Source: Piliocolobus tephrosceles
Lineage: Eukaryota > Chordata > Mammalia > Primates > Cercopithecidae
Direction: 5' to 3'
Assembly: GCF_002776525.5 (NCBI RefSeq)
Contig: NC_045439.1
Location: forward strand, 119,703,100 to 119,767,099
DNA: 64,000 nucleotides
The position numbers and the translations under genes are program-made. This document shows positions 44,743 through 57,729 of the stretch, one piece after another; the stretch's first letter is position 1; the number at the start of each line of letters is the position of its first letter. The notes under the pieces were generated by a model that saw nothing but the letters and a program-made list of their open reading frames with translations, made no database searches and was not told where the DNA came from.

Positions 44743-47700
44743 GTTTTAATTTTTTTTATATTGTAGCATCTCTGTTAAATATTTAGGACAACACTTAGGA
44801 ATAGCTGAGAGACTTTTTATTTAAAGGATTTGAATAAGTTGTGCAAATAGATCAAAGTGATGAAGTTCAGATGATCTCTTCTAAAACTTTGATTTAACAG
44901 TTGAGAGAACCAAGGTACCAAGATATTAAGTGATTTACGTAAGGTTTCTCTAATGCCAGTAATTGTCCTGTAGCTTTGAAATGTGTTTTCTGAATTTGTG
45001 GTGCAATTATAGTAGGTACTTCATTCTCTTGTTTTGTTCTACTTTTTTTTCCCCCTCCCTTTTGGATGTGACTCTGAGGAAATAAGTCCTTACCTCCTCT
45101 CTCTCCTAGTCTTAAAATGAATATATATATATTTTAAACTGTCACGATGGCCTCGTGGTTATTTTGCCATTATTATTATTATTTTAGTTCATGTGCTACG
45201 CTGAAGGAACATAGGCAAGGTGCTCTTTGGTCATTAGCAAATTTCTTTTAGAAATTTAGGATATCATAGGTTATATTTCCTGGAACATGTAGCTTGGTCA
45301 TTTTCTCTCTTGCCTTAATTATACTGTTTGAAAGTGGCAGTGTTTTTAGGGTGATTAGATTTCTGCAGCGTTGTTATTTTTCTTCATTTGTACTTTTTTT
45401 TTTCTTGCTTTCACCATTCCTTAGCTATACTTCTAAATTCTAATTTTTGGTTAGAGTATTGACTTTCATTTAAAAAGTAGGCTTTCTAAGTTAAATTTTG
45501 TTTTCAAGAATTATTTTAATAATATATGTATTTTCCATGTTTTTATGACTTTTATAATAATGCCCTTAAATATAGTGTATTTGAGTGAGTATTCATAACA
45601 TTTGCTTTAATATATAAAATGTCATGATTAAAAAATAAGCATGAGGCTAATTGTAAGGCAACATAAGTAGAAATGTAGTTGTATTGTCCAGTAATTATTA
45701 ATTTGAAAACATCACTGTTTTCTCTTTCTTAGCTATTCATTTCATTAAGTTGGTCTACTTAGTTAATTTGAATTCTGATATTATCTTCATTGTGTTATAG
45801 GCTTAAGAACTACTTTCTAATACAACCATTAAAGTACTTAGTGTGATTTTGAAGACTTTTCCTTCTGCAGTGCTAAATTAAAACAAAAAAAAAATTTGTG
45901 ATAGTCTTTACTCACATCAATTGAGTAATTGGATTAAGGTCCACTGATGTGGGGAGTTTATGGCATCCTTCTTACCTGCTGTGTGTTTAACATACAGCCC
46001 AATTGTTTAACCGTAGGTGGCACTGGAAATTTACATGAATATGTGAATGAATGACTGAATGAACAGTTTGAGATTTCTTCTGTGAAGTGCTCATGTAATA
46101 CCAATACAGTGGATATAGAAGGCAGTCCATCTTTAGTGTTTCATTACACTTCTAGTTTACTTTAGTAATGATTTAAGAAATTTAAATGAATGAGAAATGC
46201 ATAGGAGTGTTACGGTAGGTATTGGCTAGGTACAGTGGAGTATGATGGGAATTTTGCGTTCTGTTTAGCATGCTATCCTGCGTGAAAGAAACAGAAATCC
46301 AGTATTGTGGAGAGTATGTTAAAGCCACTTCTGAAATGGAGACTACCTTTAAAATAACTTAAGCAACATGAGTTTAAGATTTAGTTATTAATAAAGTAAT
46401 TAAAAGTGTATATACTGCAAGATTTTATAGCTATATCACATTACAGTTTATTTATGGCCACATGGCCATATGTTCAGTGAGGAACAAAGACCAATCATGA
46501 TTTTTCTTGAGTACTAACCATCAAATTAAAGTGACATATTAGAAGAATGCTTACTAAATATTTTATTTGTAATATATTTTAATATCTTCTTTCCCAACTA
46601 TAGTGGCGAAGTTAACATGTGACTTTGTTGGGGGTGGTTACATTGTTACATTTAGAAACTGGACAATTGACTTTTCTAAATTGCCAAGAAAAAAGAAAAA
46701 AGTACCAGCTGTATAGTAGAGGGGAACTTATTTGCTTATAGTTTGACCAACTTAAATATGAAGGTATTAGTATATGTTACTTTATTTGAAATCAAAATTT
46801 TAGGGAAGTTATTGAGTCTGGGATATTGTGGCATCTTTACATACTTTGTAAATATATGCAATTTAAAGAGATATATGAAATAAGAGTGTTTTTCTTGTAT
46901 TAATATTTTGTTTGATTTTTATCATAATAAACCAGTGAAACATCTAAGATTTAATAGATACACTCTTTCATGCCTTGTGATTAGTCTTCCACATTTTTGT
47001 ACATTTTATTTATATTTTCAAAAGTGGTGGAGAACAGTGGGTTAAAATAACCCTAATAATCATAGTGTTTCTTTACTTGTCTGTTTCCCCGTGCCCTGCG
47101 TTGTCACAGATTTTAAGTTTTATGAACATGAGTGGGCTTTGTTGGGTTTAGAACTAAGTGTACAATGCCCTGAAATCTTAGATGGATACCAGGTTATAAG
47201 TTTGATAACTGTATAATGGAGAATTATATCTAGAAGTTGAAATTATCTCTGTTAGTATCAGGGTCTTGGGAGGAGGGGTTAGACTTCAAAGAAGACTTCA
47301 AAAAGAAGTTGACAAGGTTTGGGGGACTGAATTTTAATTTGCTTGTTGAACAAAGGTGGAAGGTCATTTGAAGCGTATATAGACGTAAAGGTATGCAGCA
47401 ATTCTGTTATATTCAGGGGTCTAAAAGTAGTTTGGTGTTGATTGGATAAAAGGTGGACATTGCTGTTGGTATGGGGGCAGTGGTGGTAGGAGGCACTACA
47501 GATATCTGTACAGGTAGGAGACAATCTAGTGCATGTGAAAAACAAGAAAAACCTGGCGGAAAAAATTCATCCTGGGTATATTCATTAGCAAGAATATTTT
47601 TAAAATCTACATCTGCTCTGTCTGTAAAATGACTGACAGTGGTACTGTAGTTAAAACGTATACATTTGTATAAATATAGTGACACTTATAGTCTGGCGGA

Positions 47701-50089
47701 TGGATTGCCCAGTTGTCCAAAAGTATAGTTGAGTATTAGATTGGATTCTGACTTTCTGCTTAGGAAATTGAAATAGGATTTTATAAAGACCTAATTTACT
47801 TAGAAAGGAAAAGGCAAAGGGAAAGATGGGGCAACTAGAAATACAGAAAAGAGATGTTAAGAAACGTGAGTTGTGTTTAAGCAGTTATGTGCCAAGTATG
47901 GAAGAAAAAAAAGGTGGAGGGCACTTCGTGAATGACAGGTGTCTATGAAGAATGTTTTGCTATATACAGGGAAAATCTTTAACCAATTTGCTTTTGATTC
48001 ATAGCAATTCAGATCATATACGAGAAAAAAAGTTTCTTGTTTCTTAAATTCATTCAGTATGTAGACCTTTCTTGCTTTCTTGGCATATGAAAAGATATAC
48101 TTATTTTTAATTTGATAAACGAGTGATTTATACAATGTGTGTATGTGAATTTAATGCTGTTCAAACACTAAAGTTAGGTATATTGTCAAAACATTGTTAT
48201 GCTATGTCAGTGAAAATTAAAACTTACTATTTATTTGTTAGTGGATTCTCTGTTATGTAATTTTTTGCTGAATTTTGGTTGACTGTTGATATAAAACAGG
48301 ATTTTTCATCATTTATAAATATTCCACATAAGAATGAATCTTTATTAATACCCTTATCAAATTGAGATGAATTTTTAAAAGACTGAAAAATATGGTACTG
48401 TTTTTTCATTTAGAAAATGAGATTAAAAATCTAACATGCATTTTATACTGATTTGTGCAATTATTGGCTACTTGTGTAAAGAAACATTAAAAAATTGAAC
48501 AGCTGAAGTGACATTAAGCGACAGATGGGGATTTAAAATAAAAATATTCACTGTGTAATCTTTATTTAAGTGCTATTCATAATTTGGTAATACCAGTTGT
48601 ATAACTCAAGGTTGAATTCAATATAAAAAAGGAAGCATAAGAAAAGTCCAATTTCTTTAAAATTGATATCTATATTATGGTATGAATTGATGATTTGTTT
48701 TTAAAGTGAGAAATAATCTAAGTGTTGCATACTGGTTTTTTTTTTTTTGCAGGTCAAATTCAATTCTTTTTGAGAAAAATTTTGAAGAAATTTTGAATCA
48801 TTTCAAAATAGTATTTATTTGAATTTAACTATTTTACTATTTGTGCCTTTAAAATGATATTCTATTTTGTATTTTAGCTTCTCAACTGAAAATTTGAAAC
48901 CATGGTTTCTTTACAGTAGCATTTTAAACTAATTGTTCTGAAGTGTATACCTGTTTGTTTAAGGAAAGGTATGTTCCCCTCAAAGCTTTATCACACTTTG
49001 AGTTATGCTGGTATATTTGACATCTTGTTTAAAAATTAGAATGTCTCTGCATATGAAAACACAAACTGTGATAATGACTTAGATATGCCATATGTGGCAG
49101 TTTAGGTTGGCATATATCTGAAATGGCATGTTTAATGTACTGTATTACTAGGATTAGTAATTTTACAGTGGAAGGCTGCTACTTTTATGATGTAGTCTCC
49201 TGCTGCTGGGCTTATAAGTCTGACGGACTCTTTACTCAAAATCTGTTTTCAACTTCTGTAAAAATCTTTTTACTATTGGAATTACCTACATAAGATCTGC
49301 CTGGCTGATTAACTTATTATCTGAAGTTTGTAAAGATTAGTGAGTATTAGAAAACATATATAGTTTGATAGGTTTATAAATGTAAATAATAATTATGTAT
49401 ATTTTGTTAAGGAATAATAATGCTAACATATTCAGTATTGCCAAAAATGGTTTAGTAAAGTACATAATTGAGAATTGTTCACAATATTTTTATTTTTAGA
49501 AAAAAGTGCATAGGAAAAACTTTGAGGTTCTATGGAGTCTTGGCAGTGAAGCCATTAAAAAGTAAACTGCAATAAATAATGTTCTTTTATGACAGAATGC
49601 ACAAGTTTAAATTCATATTCCAGTTTTCATGGACATAATGTTCATTTTTTATTTTTAAAATTATGCTTTTATCCAAGGTTTTTACTGAAACATCTTCCAG
49701 TCAGCAGATTGCATTAAAAATAAGTAGAAACTGCAATGCAATGGGGATAATTTAGATAATTTAAATTTAAGGTATAAGTAATATAAAAAAGAATGTAAAC
49801 ATTTTTGACTAGTTAAAATATGCAGAATAAGTACAGTTTCGGGTTTGGGAAATGTTTCAACTAACAGTTATCTAAATTCAATATCTTTTGCAAACTCTGT
49901 GTTTGGAAAAGCCAGATTCTGAATTTCATTATATTTTCATTTAAACTGACTCTATCACAGTTAATAGAAAATGTGATTATCTTGTTTTTAAACTCTTTAG
50001 ACTATACAACTAAAAGTTACTTGTTGATCAGTTATGACTTAAAGAGACCTTACATTTCTATAGGATTTTAATTCTTAAAACATCAATGT

Positions 50090-50165
50090 AGGCAGAATTT
50101 TTTGTCTTCATTTTACAGATGAGGAATATAAGATAATGAAAGGTAAAATTATTTGTGATATGTCA
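50090..50165 (-). mobile_element. MIR core remnant, antisense
   Basis: CTTCATTTTACAGATGAGGA followed by ATATAAGATAATGAAAGGTA matches the MIR core. Short and diverged. Confidence 0.5.
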
Positions 50166-50521
50166 AGTTAATAATGAACCTGTTTATTTCTGTTGTGTAA
50201 CAGCATTCTGTTATTTTTTATTTGCATCAGATTGCTTATAAATTTGAGTTCAGAAATACTGTATTCAAAATTTAGGTAATATTTATCAAACTGCCACATT
50301 AGCCCATCACTGGGAGATAATGATATTTTTGATAGGTTATACATTTTTTTTCCAATGCATATGTCAATCCTACAAAATTTTTTGCCATTGAAAGGAAGAC
50401 AGTAATAGCTAAGCAACATGGGAACATACAAAAGTTATTTTTTCAGCTTACCAGACTTGTGTATATATATAGAACTTCGATATCTTTCTGTTTTCCTGTT
50501 GACATTAGATCATTAAGATAG

Positions 50522-50576
50522 TTTGAAATTGTTTACATGAAATGTAAACTTTGAGATTGCTTACGTGAAATGATTC
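50522..50576. repeat. Diverged 28-bp tandem repeat with forkhead-like palindrome
   Basis: TTTGAAATTGTTTACATGAA and TTTGAGATTGCTTACGTGAA start two adjacent copies. The first copy contains the palindrome GTTTACAT-GAA-ATGTAAAC (50531-50549), which holds two inverted forkhead-like GTTTAC cores. Confidence 0.75.
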
Positions 50577-50844
50577 AGTTGCCTTCGTTTAGCCCTGTGA
50601 GATTTTTGTCTCACTTTTTAAATTATGTGTAATGTCTACTTTCAAGATTTGTTGAATTATAGATTTAAGATTAGAAAACTCTGTTCAGATCACTGTGATA
50701 TAGTACTCAGTATAGTAAAAAATTTTATGAGGAAAATATGCAATGGATATTATATAGTAGTTTATTAAGCAATTATCACATCAGTTCAGTACTTCTTAAT
50801 GCCTTCTGTGGTAGTACGACGAATACAAGACTTCTGGGGAACAT

Positions 50845-51055
50845 GTGGTGTCAGACCAGAGTTTGAATCCCAGCTCTGCCACTTACTAAGTGTGCTGTTT
50901 TAATCAGTCATTTAATCTTCTTGGACCTCCAGTTTTTGATCTGCATAATGTGGTATCTGTACCTCTTTCATAATTATAAGTTATTGGCCTAGGTACCAAA
51001 AAGGAAAACTGTAAAAGCATGTCACATAATATTTGGCATATAATAAGCGTATTAT
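50845..51055 (+). mobile_element. MIR, sense
   Basis: AGAGTTTGAATCCCAGCTCT, GCCACTTACTAAGTGTGCTG and GTAAAAGCATGTCACATAAT follow the MIR consensus in order. The tRNA-derived internal box (GGTTCGAATCC-like) is still visible; it is not a tRNA gene. Confidence 0.8.
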
Positions 51056-51957
51056 GACCCTATCATTTTTCATCTCCTGTTTATGCTTGTTTCATTTAAT
51101 AATACTAAACTTATAGCAGAGATTTTAATGTAGAATAAATTACATTAATGTGGCCCCAGAAAGGAAAACATTTATATAAGGATTTTTAAAAATTGAAGGT
51201 TTTTTTTCATAATTATTGTAAAAATACAGGTGATAGAATGCCAAAGCTGTGACCTATCCTCATCCCACACCTTTAAGGTAATTGATATGAATAATTTCTT
51301 ATATATTTTTAAACATTCTATTTTAAAACAGCAGTTATTGTTTTTAGTGGTAATTATAAGTGATCATCATTTTTATAGATAAAAATGAGTTTTCCACAAA
51401 CCACCTATGTTGATTAATGCGTTTATGGAGCTTCTAAATACTGTAAGGTGTCTTTCCAGTCTCAGGTTTGTGGGTATTTTTGTTGCATAGTCTAAATATG
51501 TGTTCTGTGATACCCCTGAAGATATGCAGAGCTTTTTTTGTTTATTTTTTGCCTATATAGCAAAGAAGAAAACCAGGGATGTGAATTTGTAATATTAAAG
51601 CACATTATAATAATCTCATGTGAAACATATGGGTTTGTTTTGTAACTCACTAAAATTACCTTAATCAGCCTCTGTCTTCATCCTTGTATATTCAAATACA
51701 AAACATTAAAAATTATTGATTAGAGTCTTAATTGGAATTCAACAGGAATAAATCAGATGGCATATAGAATATTTAATACTGTCTTTCATGATACATGATA
51801 TTTTTCAGGATACTAAGACTTATGAAATTTTTTTCCTACAAGCAAAAATGAAATGAACCTGAATGTTTAATAATATAATAATATAGGTGATAATTCATCA
51901 GGCTTATTTTTCAGCTTTTTTTTTTTTTTTTTGTTTGCTGTTACTAAGATGTTTTTA

Positions 51958-52090
51958 GCTGATGCAGTTCAGTGGTGCACACCTTTCATCCCAGCTACTT
52001 GGGAGGCTGAAATGGTAGAATTGCTTGCTTGAGCCCAGGAGTTTGGGAATAGCCTGGGCTATATAGTGAGACCCTGTCTCTAAAAATAAT
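51958..52090 (+). mobile_element. FLAM-type free left Alu monomer
   Basis: One Alu-like arm only: AGTGGTGCACACCTTTCATC, CCAGCTACTTGGGAGGCTGA, GAGCCCAGGAGTTTGGGAAT, then GTGAGACCCTGTCTC. This 7SL-derived layout without a right arm fits a fossil Alu monomer. Confidence 0.65.
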
Positions 52091-52636
52091 TTCGTTTTGC
52101 AGTATAATTATTTATGATAAAATAAGTAAATAAAAGTAATTTAATTTTTTTAAGTTTTCAAATATTGGCTCTGTCAAAGTCTTAAATATTTTAACTCATG
52201 TTCTTGCAACCTCCATAAAGGATCTAAGAAATTTTAGTGGTGTAATTCTAGTAAAGGTATCTTTCAGAGGCCATGGTTTATTCCTTTCCATTTCTTAGCA
52301 AGTATTTTCTGTGAGTCATTACAGAAATTACATAATAATTGTTTTTTATTATTAGTTTGTATTTTGTCATAATTATTGTATAAACTTAATGCTGTATTCA
52401 GATACCTCATATAGTAAATTAAATATTGCATACTAAATATTTGTTTCATGTAGTACTATTGCAAGATTAACTATAAGTATGATTTTGTTTTGCATGACTA
52501 TGACCTGGAGGACAATAAATTTAGTAAGATTATACTGATTCTTAGATTGCTTTGTGGAAAAAATCTTTGTATTTGTCATAGTGTAAATTCAGTTTTATAT
52601 TGAGAAGGGTACACTTTGAATATGTAAGAATACGAC

Positions 52637-52954
52637 GGCTGGGTGCTGTGGCTCACACCTGCAATCCCAGCATTTGGGAGGCCAAGGCAGGCAGATCACG
52701 AGGTCAACAGATTGAGACCATCCTGGCCAACATGGCGAAACCCCATCTCTACTTAAAATACAGAAATTGGCTGAGCATCGTGGCGCATGCCTGTAGTCCG
52801 CACTACTTGGGAGACTGAGGCGGGAGAGTTGCTTGAACCTGGGAGGTGGAGGTTGCAGTGAGCCGGCCGGGGATCACTCCACTACACTCCAGTCTGGCGA
52901 TAGAGTGAGGCTCCGCCTCAAAAAAAAAAAAAAAAAAAAAAAAGAAAAAGAAAA
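52637..52954 (+). mobile_element. AluS-like element, sense
   Basis: Starts GGCTGGGTGCTGTGGCTCAC and ends in a long A tail. The flanking duplication AAGAATACGAC (52626-52636) and AAGAATATGAC (52955-52965) has one mismatch. Confidence 0.9.
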
Positions 52955-52976
52955 AAGAATATGACCTGCTATGGAA

Positions 52977-53003
52977 AAATAATAATAATAATAATAATAA
53001 TAA
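52977..53003. repeat. (AAT)n microsatellite
   Basis: About eight AAT units just downstream of the Alu target duplication, likely polymorphic. Confidence 0.9.
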
Positions 53004-53689
53004 ACTGAGAAACTTTGCTAAAGACCATTTAATTCCAGAATGATTAAATATTATAGACCTAATCTTTATGGTAATGGATTTATTCTTACACCTTTAGAAT
53101 CTGTAGGATGATGACAGTGAAGTCTGATTGGAGTGAGGGTTACATTATATGTTGTCAGCTTATAGACAATGAATCTGTATTAGTCTGGATTAGGAATGAT
53201 TAAAGGTTATAACTGTCTTTATTAATATTAGGGTGTGGTTTTGGGTGTGAACTCTGACGTTAACCCAGATTTCCTTCTCATTTGTAACATTTTTTACTTT
53301 TCTTTGGAATTAAAGCTACACAGTATATGATGAAATTAAGTCCCAATTCTAAAAGCTCTATCATCATCATTACTGATGAGCTTATTTTCTATTTCACTGA
53401 GAGAATTCTAAAAATTTCATAAGCTCCTACCACCAGATCTACCTACCTAAGTATATAAGTATCTGAATACTCTTACTATTTTGATAAACTGTCTATGTGC
53501 CTAGCAAAGGCCTATCTCTACTTTTTTTCTGTATTTCATTCCATTCCATCTTACCTATTGAGATATCATTTAGCAATTCTTTTTTCACTTTCCTGCATTG
53601 CCAGTTTCTTGCTCTACTGGAAATTATTTTTACCTACAAATACGCTGTTCTTTCTCCCACTTAAAAAAAAAAAAAAAGTGTGTTTCTTT

Positions 53690-54390
53690 TTATCCCACTT
53701 TCTGTTCCAGTAATTATGCCATTAATGGTAAAATTCTTCAAACTTGTTGCCCATACTTGCGTTATCTCCAGTTCCTCTCTTTTCATTTCTCTTTTGAAGC
53801 TATTCCAGTTAGGACTTTGACCCATCCTACCAGTGAATCTGCTCATGTTAAAGTCATTGGTAGCTTCTATACTTTTTATTCAATGGTCAGTTCTCAGTCC
53901 TCTTTTTATATAACCATAGCAGCATTTGACACAGTGATCACTATCTCCTTTTTGAAACATTTCATTTTGCTCCTGGTACACTTTTATCTCATTGGTTGCA
54001 CACCTCATATTTCCTTTGCTTTTTTTTTTTTTTTTTTCTGTCCATGCTTACTCCCTTGGTGATCCAATCCAGTATCATGGATTTAAATAACCATCTGTTC
54101 TTTGATGACTACCAAATGTTTGTGTCCATTCTGGACCTTTCATCTGAACTCTACACTAATGATGCAGCTGCCTGCTTTATATCACTTCTATGTTTGATAT
54201 GTATGTTAGAATTAAATATGATTTTAAATATTCTGATCTTTCTCTTGACTCCCTCAAATCAATTTCTCTCAGTCTTCTGCATCTTAATTGCAGCTTCGTC
54301 TTTTCAGGGTCTGAGGACAGAAATATTTGAGTCATCTTTACCTTCTCTCTTTCTGTTGAACTTCACATCCAATCTGTCGTGATTCTGATT
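53690..54390 (+). mobile_element. L2 (CR1-like LINE) reverse transcriptase fragment, sense
   Basis: CATTTGACACAGTGATCACT corresponds to the AAFDTVDH motif of L2/CR1 reverse transcriptases, and GGTGATCCAATCCAGTATCA, ACCATCTGTTCTTTGATGAC and TCATCTGAACTCTACACTAA follow in L2 order. Conceptual translation still shows AAFDTV. Frames are broken, and a T-run at 54020-54039 interrupts it. Confidence 0.7.
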
Positions 54391-54779
54391 ATATTTAAGA
54401 TACTTGCCTTAAAGGAAAACCAAATATTCAAGCCAAAAGAAGATAACAGAAACAAAAGTAAATGTTACAAAAAATTCATTCTGCTATGTTTAGGCAGGTA
54501 AAGAATTAACCTAAAGATGTGGTTGGCTGTGAATTCAGTATTAAAACTCTTTCTGGTGAGTGACAAAAAGAGTAGCCTGTCCTAGTTACTTGACGGACCA
54601 GACTAAGCTCACAAACTATTTACAGTTTCAAAGATAATTCATTGGGAAAGCTAGATTCATGTTTAATTTTGTGTTATAGGGAACCCTGTAGGAAATTTGT
54701 ATTTAAGAAATATTGGTATCAATATATCCATTATAGTAACGTAGTTATTTTTATACCTGGGAGAATTGAGTGTTAAAGA

Positions 54780-55272
54780 ATAAGCATGAATATGTATCAT
54801 GGAATGTTATGTAACCTTAAAAAAGGAGATACTATACTGACATTTACAACAGTATGAATGCACCTGGAGTATATTGTGCCAAATGAAATAAGCCAGAAAC
54901 AGATATATAGGTACTGTGTGTTATTTGTATGTGGAATCTAGAAAAATGTAGAATACCTAGAAATGGAGAATAGAATAGTGGTTACTAGGGTGGGGAGGGG
55001 AAATGGGAAGAGTAGGTCAAAAGTAGCTACAAACATGCAGCTATGTGGGATGAATAAGTCCAGAGATCTAATGTACAGTATGAGGATACAGTTAATATTG
55101 TGTTATGTACTAAAACGTACTAAGAGAGTAGATTTTACATGCTCTTATCACACGAAAAAAGTGACTACGGAAAATAATAGATAATTTACCTGACTGTAGT
55201 AATCATTCCACTATGTATATGCATGCCAAAACATCATGTTTTACACCTTAAGTATATACAATAATAAAAAAA
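54780..55272 (+). mobile_element. Old L1M 3' end, sense
   Basis: CATGGAATGTTATGTAACCT, GAAATAAGCCAGAAACAG, ATAGTGGTTACTAGGGTGG and the A-rich terminus at 55262-55272 follow the L1M 3' region. Non-coding. Confidence 0.8.
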
Positions 55273-55404
55273 AAGAAGCAAGAGGTGTAAGAAAGTTCTA
55301 AATAATACCTGTTCATCAGATTATATAAAAATAAAATCTGTCATTGTTAGAAGACACAGTTAGCTTAAAATGTATACTATATCAGGTGGTGTGTGTATAC
55401 ACAG

Positions 55405-55418
55405 ACACACACACACAC
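55405..55418. repeat. Short (CA)n microsatellite
   Basis: Alternating CA following a GT-rich stretch (55387-55396), giving weak GT/CA inverted pairing. Confidence 0.7.
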
Positions 55419-56612
55419 TGTGGATGATAAAATATATATTGAACCATTTAGAATATTGTGCTACATCAATAATTCATCTATTTGAGGATTATACCTTAAG
55501 GAAATTATATTCTTAAAAATGTATTATCAAAATGGTTATTGTTGACCTGTAAAATAGTTTGAGATACTGTACATTTATGCCTGTCAACTGGGAGTTTCCT
55601 CATTTTAGTGTCCGTAAAAATTATTCTGGTTGATAGAGTTCATTTATCTCTTTTAATTTAAATCTCTTAGGCTTAACTCTGCTATTTCATGTTGTTGTTG
55701 TTTTTTTTTCATTCTGTACTCAATTATTAAAAACATTTATTTTCCACATAAGCAGAAAAAATGAATTGTTATAGATTTAATATTTGAAATAATTATATAA
55801 TAACAATTACGACTTTTTTTCTAATCATACATTTTATCACTGTGTCTTACTGGTAAATGATATTTGATCTCTGTAAATACTCTGCCAGAATAAGACAAAA
55901 TAAATCTGTAGGCTTGTTGACATATGTGATACAGTAGAGGAGGTTTGTTTAATCACTGTTGTGAAAAAGGAAAACTGTAGTAGTTTTGGCTTCCTGGATT
56001 ATAGGGACAAGAACATGTGTATGCTTTTGATTTCATTTTTAACATTAAAATTTAATTATATGGTTTAATATTAAAGCTTAAAATCTGTGGCCTAAAACAT
56101 TTTATTTTTCGTAGTTATTAATTACATATTTCTTTCTTAAATCATCCCTTAGTGTTCACTTATGGAAGATGATGTGGGTTCGCTAGAAGCATTCTTATGT
56201 ATTATTTTGAAAATATCTACATTATATTTTCACATAACTGGTAGAGACAGATTTTGTGTAGATTTATCTCACTGCAAAGCCCCTTTTCACCACGTTTTAT
56301 TATGAAGTGAAAAATTTCTTTGAAAGTACTTTTCCCCAATTTGACTTGTTTATAAAGTTTGTCACATTGGGCTAAATTATGAATTGGCATTTAGTGAGTG
56401 TCAAGCAGTTTGAACTTTTATTTATCTTACATTGGATTACATACATTTTAAAAGGACTTTCTAACTCTGCAGTTATTACATGTTAAAACTTATATTGATG
56501 ATAAAACTCCTAAACAGTTGTACGTGTTTGCAGTTTTAAGATAATAATTATTTACTTATAATTTACTTAGAAGATATCCCACAATATGATTTTTTCAACT
56601 TAAAAAGACAGC

Positions 56613-56898
56613 ATAGGCTGGACTCAGTGGCTCACGCCTGTAATCCCAACACTTTGGGAGGCTGAGAGGCAGGAGGATTGTGGGAGACCAGGAGTTCGAG
56701 ACCAGCCTGGGCAACAGAGTGAGACTCCGTCTCTACAAACAAAGAATTTTTAAAATTAGTGGGCATAGTGGTGTGAGCCTGTATTCCTAGCTACCCTGGA
56801 GGCTGTCATAGGATGATCACATGAGCCCACGTGTTAAGGGTGCAGTGAGCGTGATCTCACCGACAGAGCAAGACCCTGTCTCTAAAACAAACAAAAAG
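56613..56898 (+). mobile_element. AluJ-like element, sense
   Basis: Begins GGCTGGACTCAGTGGCTCAC, with a diverged right arm shortened around GTGCAGTGAGCGTGATCTCA. No clear target duplication. Old Alu. Confidence 0.85.
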
Positions 56899-57251
56899 GG
56901 TGGAAGGAGACAATATGAATGAGCAGTCCATTAACTTAAAACATTAGAAATTATTAGAGTAAGTGTTTTATGATAACACTTTAATTTTAAGTGACCACTC
57001 ATTTATGCCTTTCTATTTAAAGTAGAAACCTAAAACTATTTGTTAATAAAATATTGTTTTATGTTAAGATGTCATGGGAGAGAAGGATATATGGGGAAAT
57101 TAACAGAATGAAATTATTTTAAATTAAGTATGAATGACATTTCCAAGGTAGCAGTGAATGCTTTATAATATACACTAATAATTTCATTAGTTTTTCCCAA
57201 TTTTATGATACTAATTTCTATTTCTGAGAATCTTTAAAATTGTGTGATCTT

Positions 57252-57530
57252 GGCCAGGCGCGGTGGCTCACACCTATAATCCCAGCACTTTGGGAGGCCG
57301 AGGCAGGTGGATCACAAGGTCAGGAGTTCAAGAGCAGCCTGGCCAAGGTGATGAAATCCTGTCTCTACTGAAAATACAAAAATTAGCCAGGCGTGGTGGC
57401 AGGTGCCTGTAATCCCAGCTTCTTGGGAGGCTGAGGCAGGAGAATCACTTGAGCCCGCCAGGCAGAGGTTGCAGTGAGCCGAGATTGCACAACTGCACTC
57501 CAGCCTGGGTAACAGAGCAAGACTCTGTCT

Positions 57531-57565
<35 letters not shown>
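57252..57565 (+). mobile_element. AluS, sense, with A34 tail
   Basis: Starts GGCCAGGCGCGGTGGCTCAC and ends with 34 uninterrupted A bases (57532-57565). Target duplication is GTGTGATCTT before and GTGTAATCTT after. The long pure tail is unusual for its age and probably length-variable. Confidence 0.92.
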
Positions 57566-57567
<2 letters not shown>

Positions 57568-57729
57568 GTAATCTTTGTTTTCTTGAGCTGTTAGTATTTA
57601 AGATAAAATGGAAGATCTGATGTGGCTCAGCCCTATGTTTTTATTATCTTGCACTATGTGTACTTTTGCTGTGGGGTTGCTGTGCATCCCTAGATAAAGA
57701 TTAAAATCAGGCCAGTTGATTCTGCTACT

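Noticed and set aside
47279..48135. Cluster of 88-92 codon minus-strand frames in intron 2
   Set aside because: Overlapping frames with different peptides, no domain, and no splice or promoter context; consistent with chance openness.
50845..51055. tRNA-like internal promoter words
   Set aside because: The GTTTGAATCCCAGCTCT box belongs to a MIR, whose head derives from a tRNA. No cloverleaf can be formed over this region.
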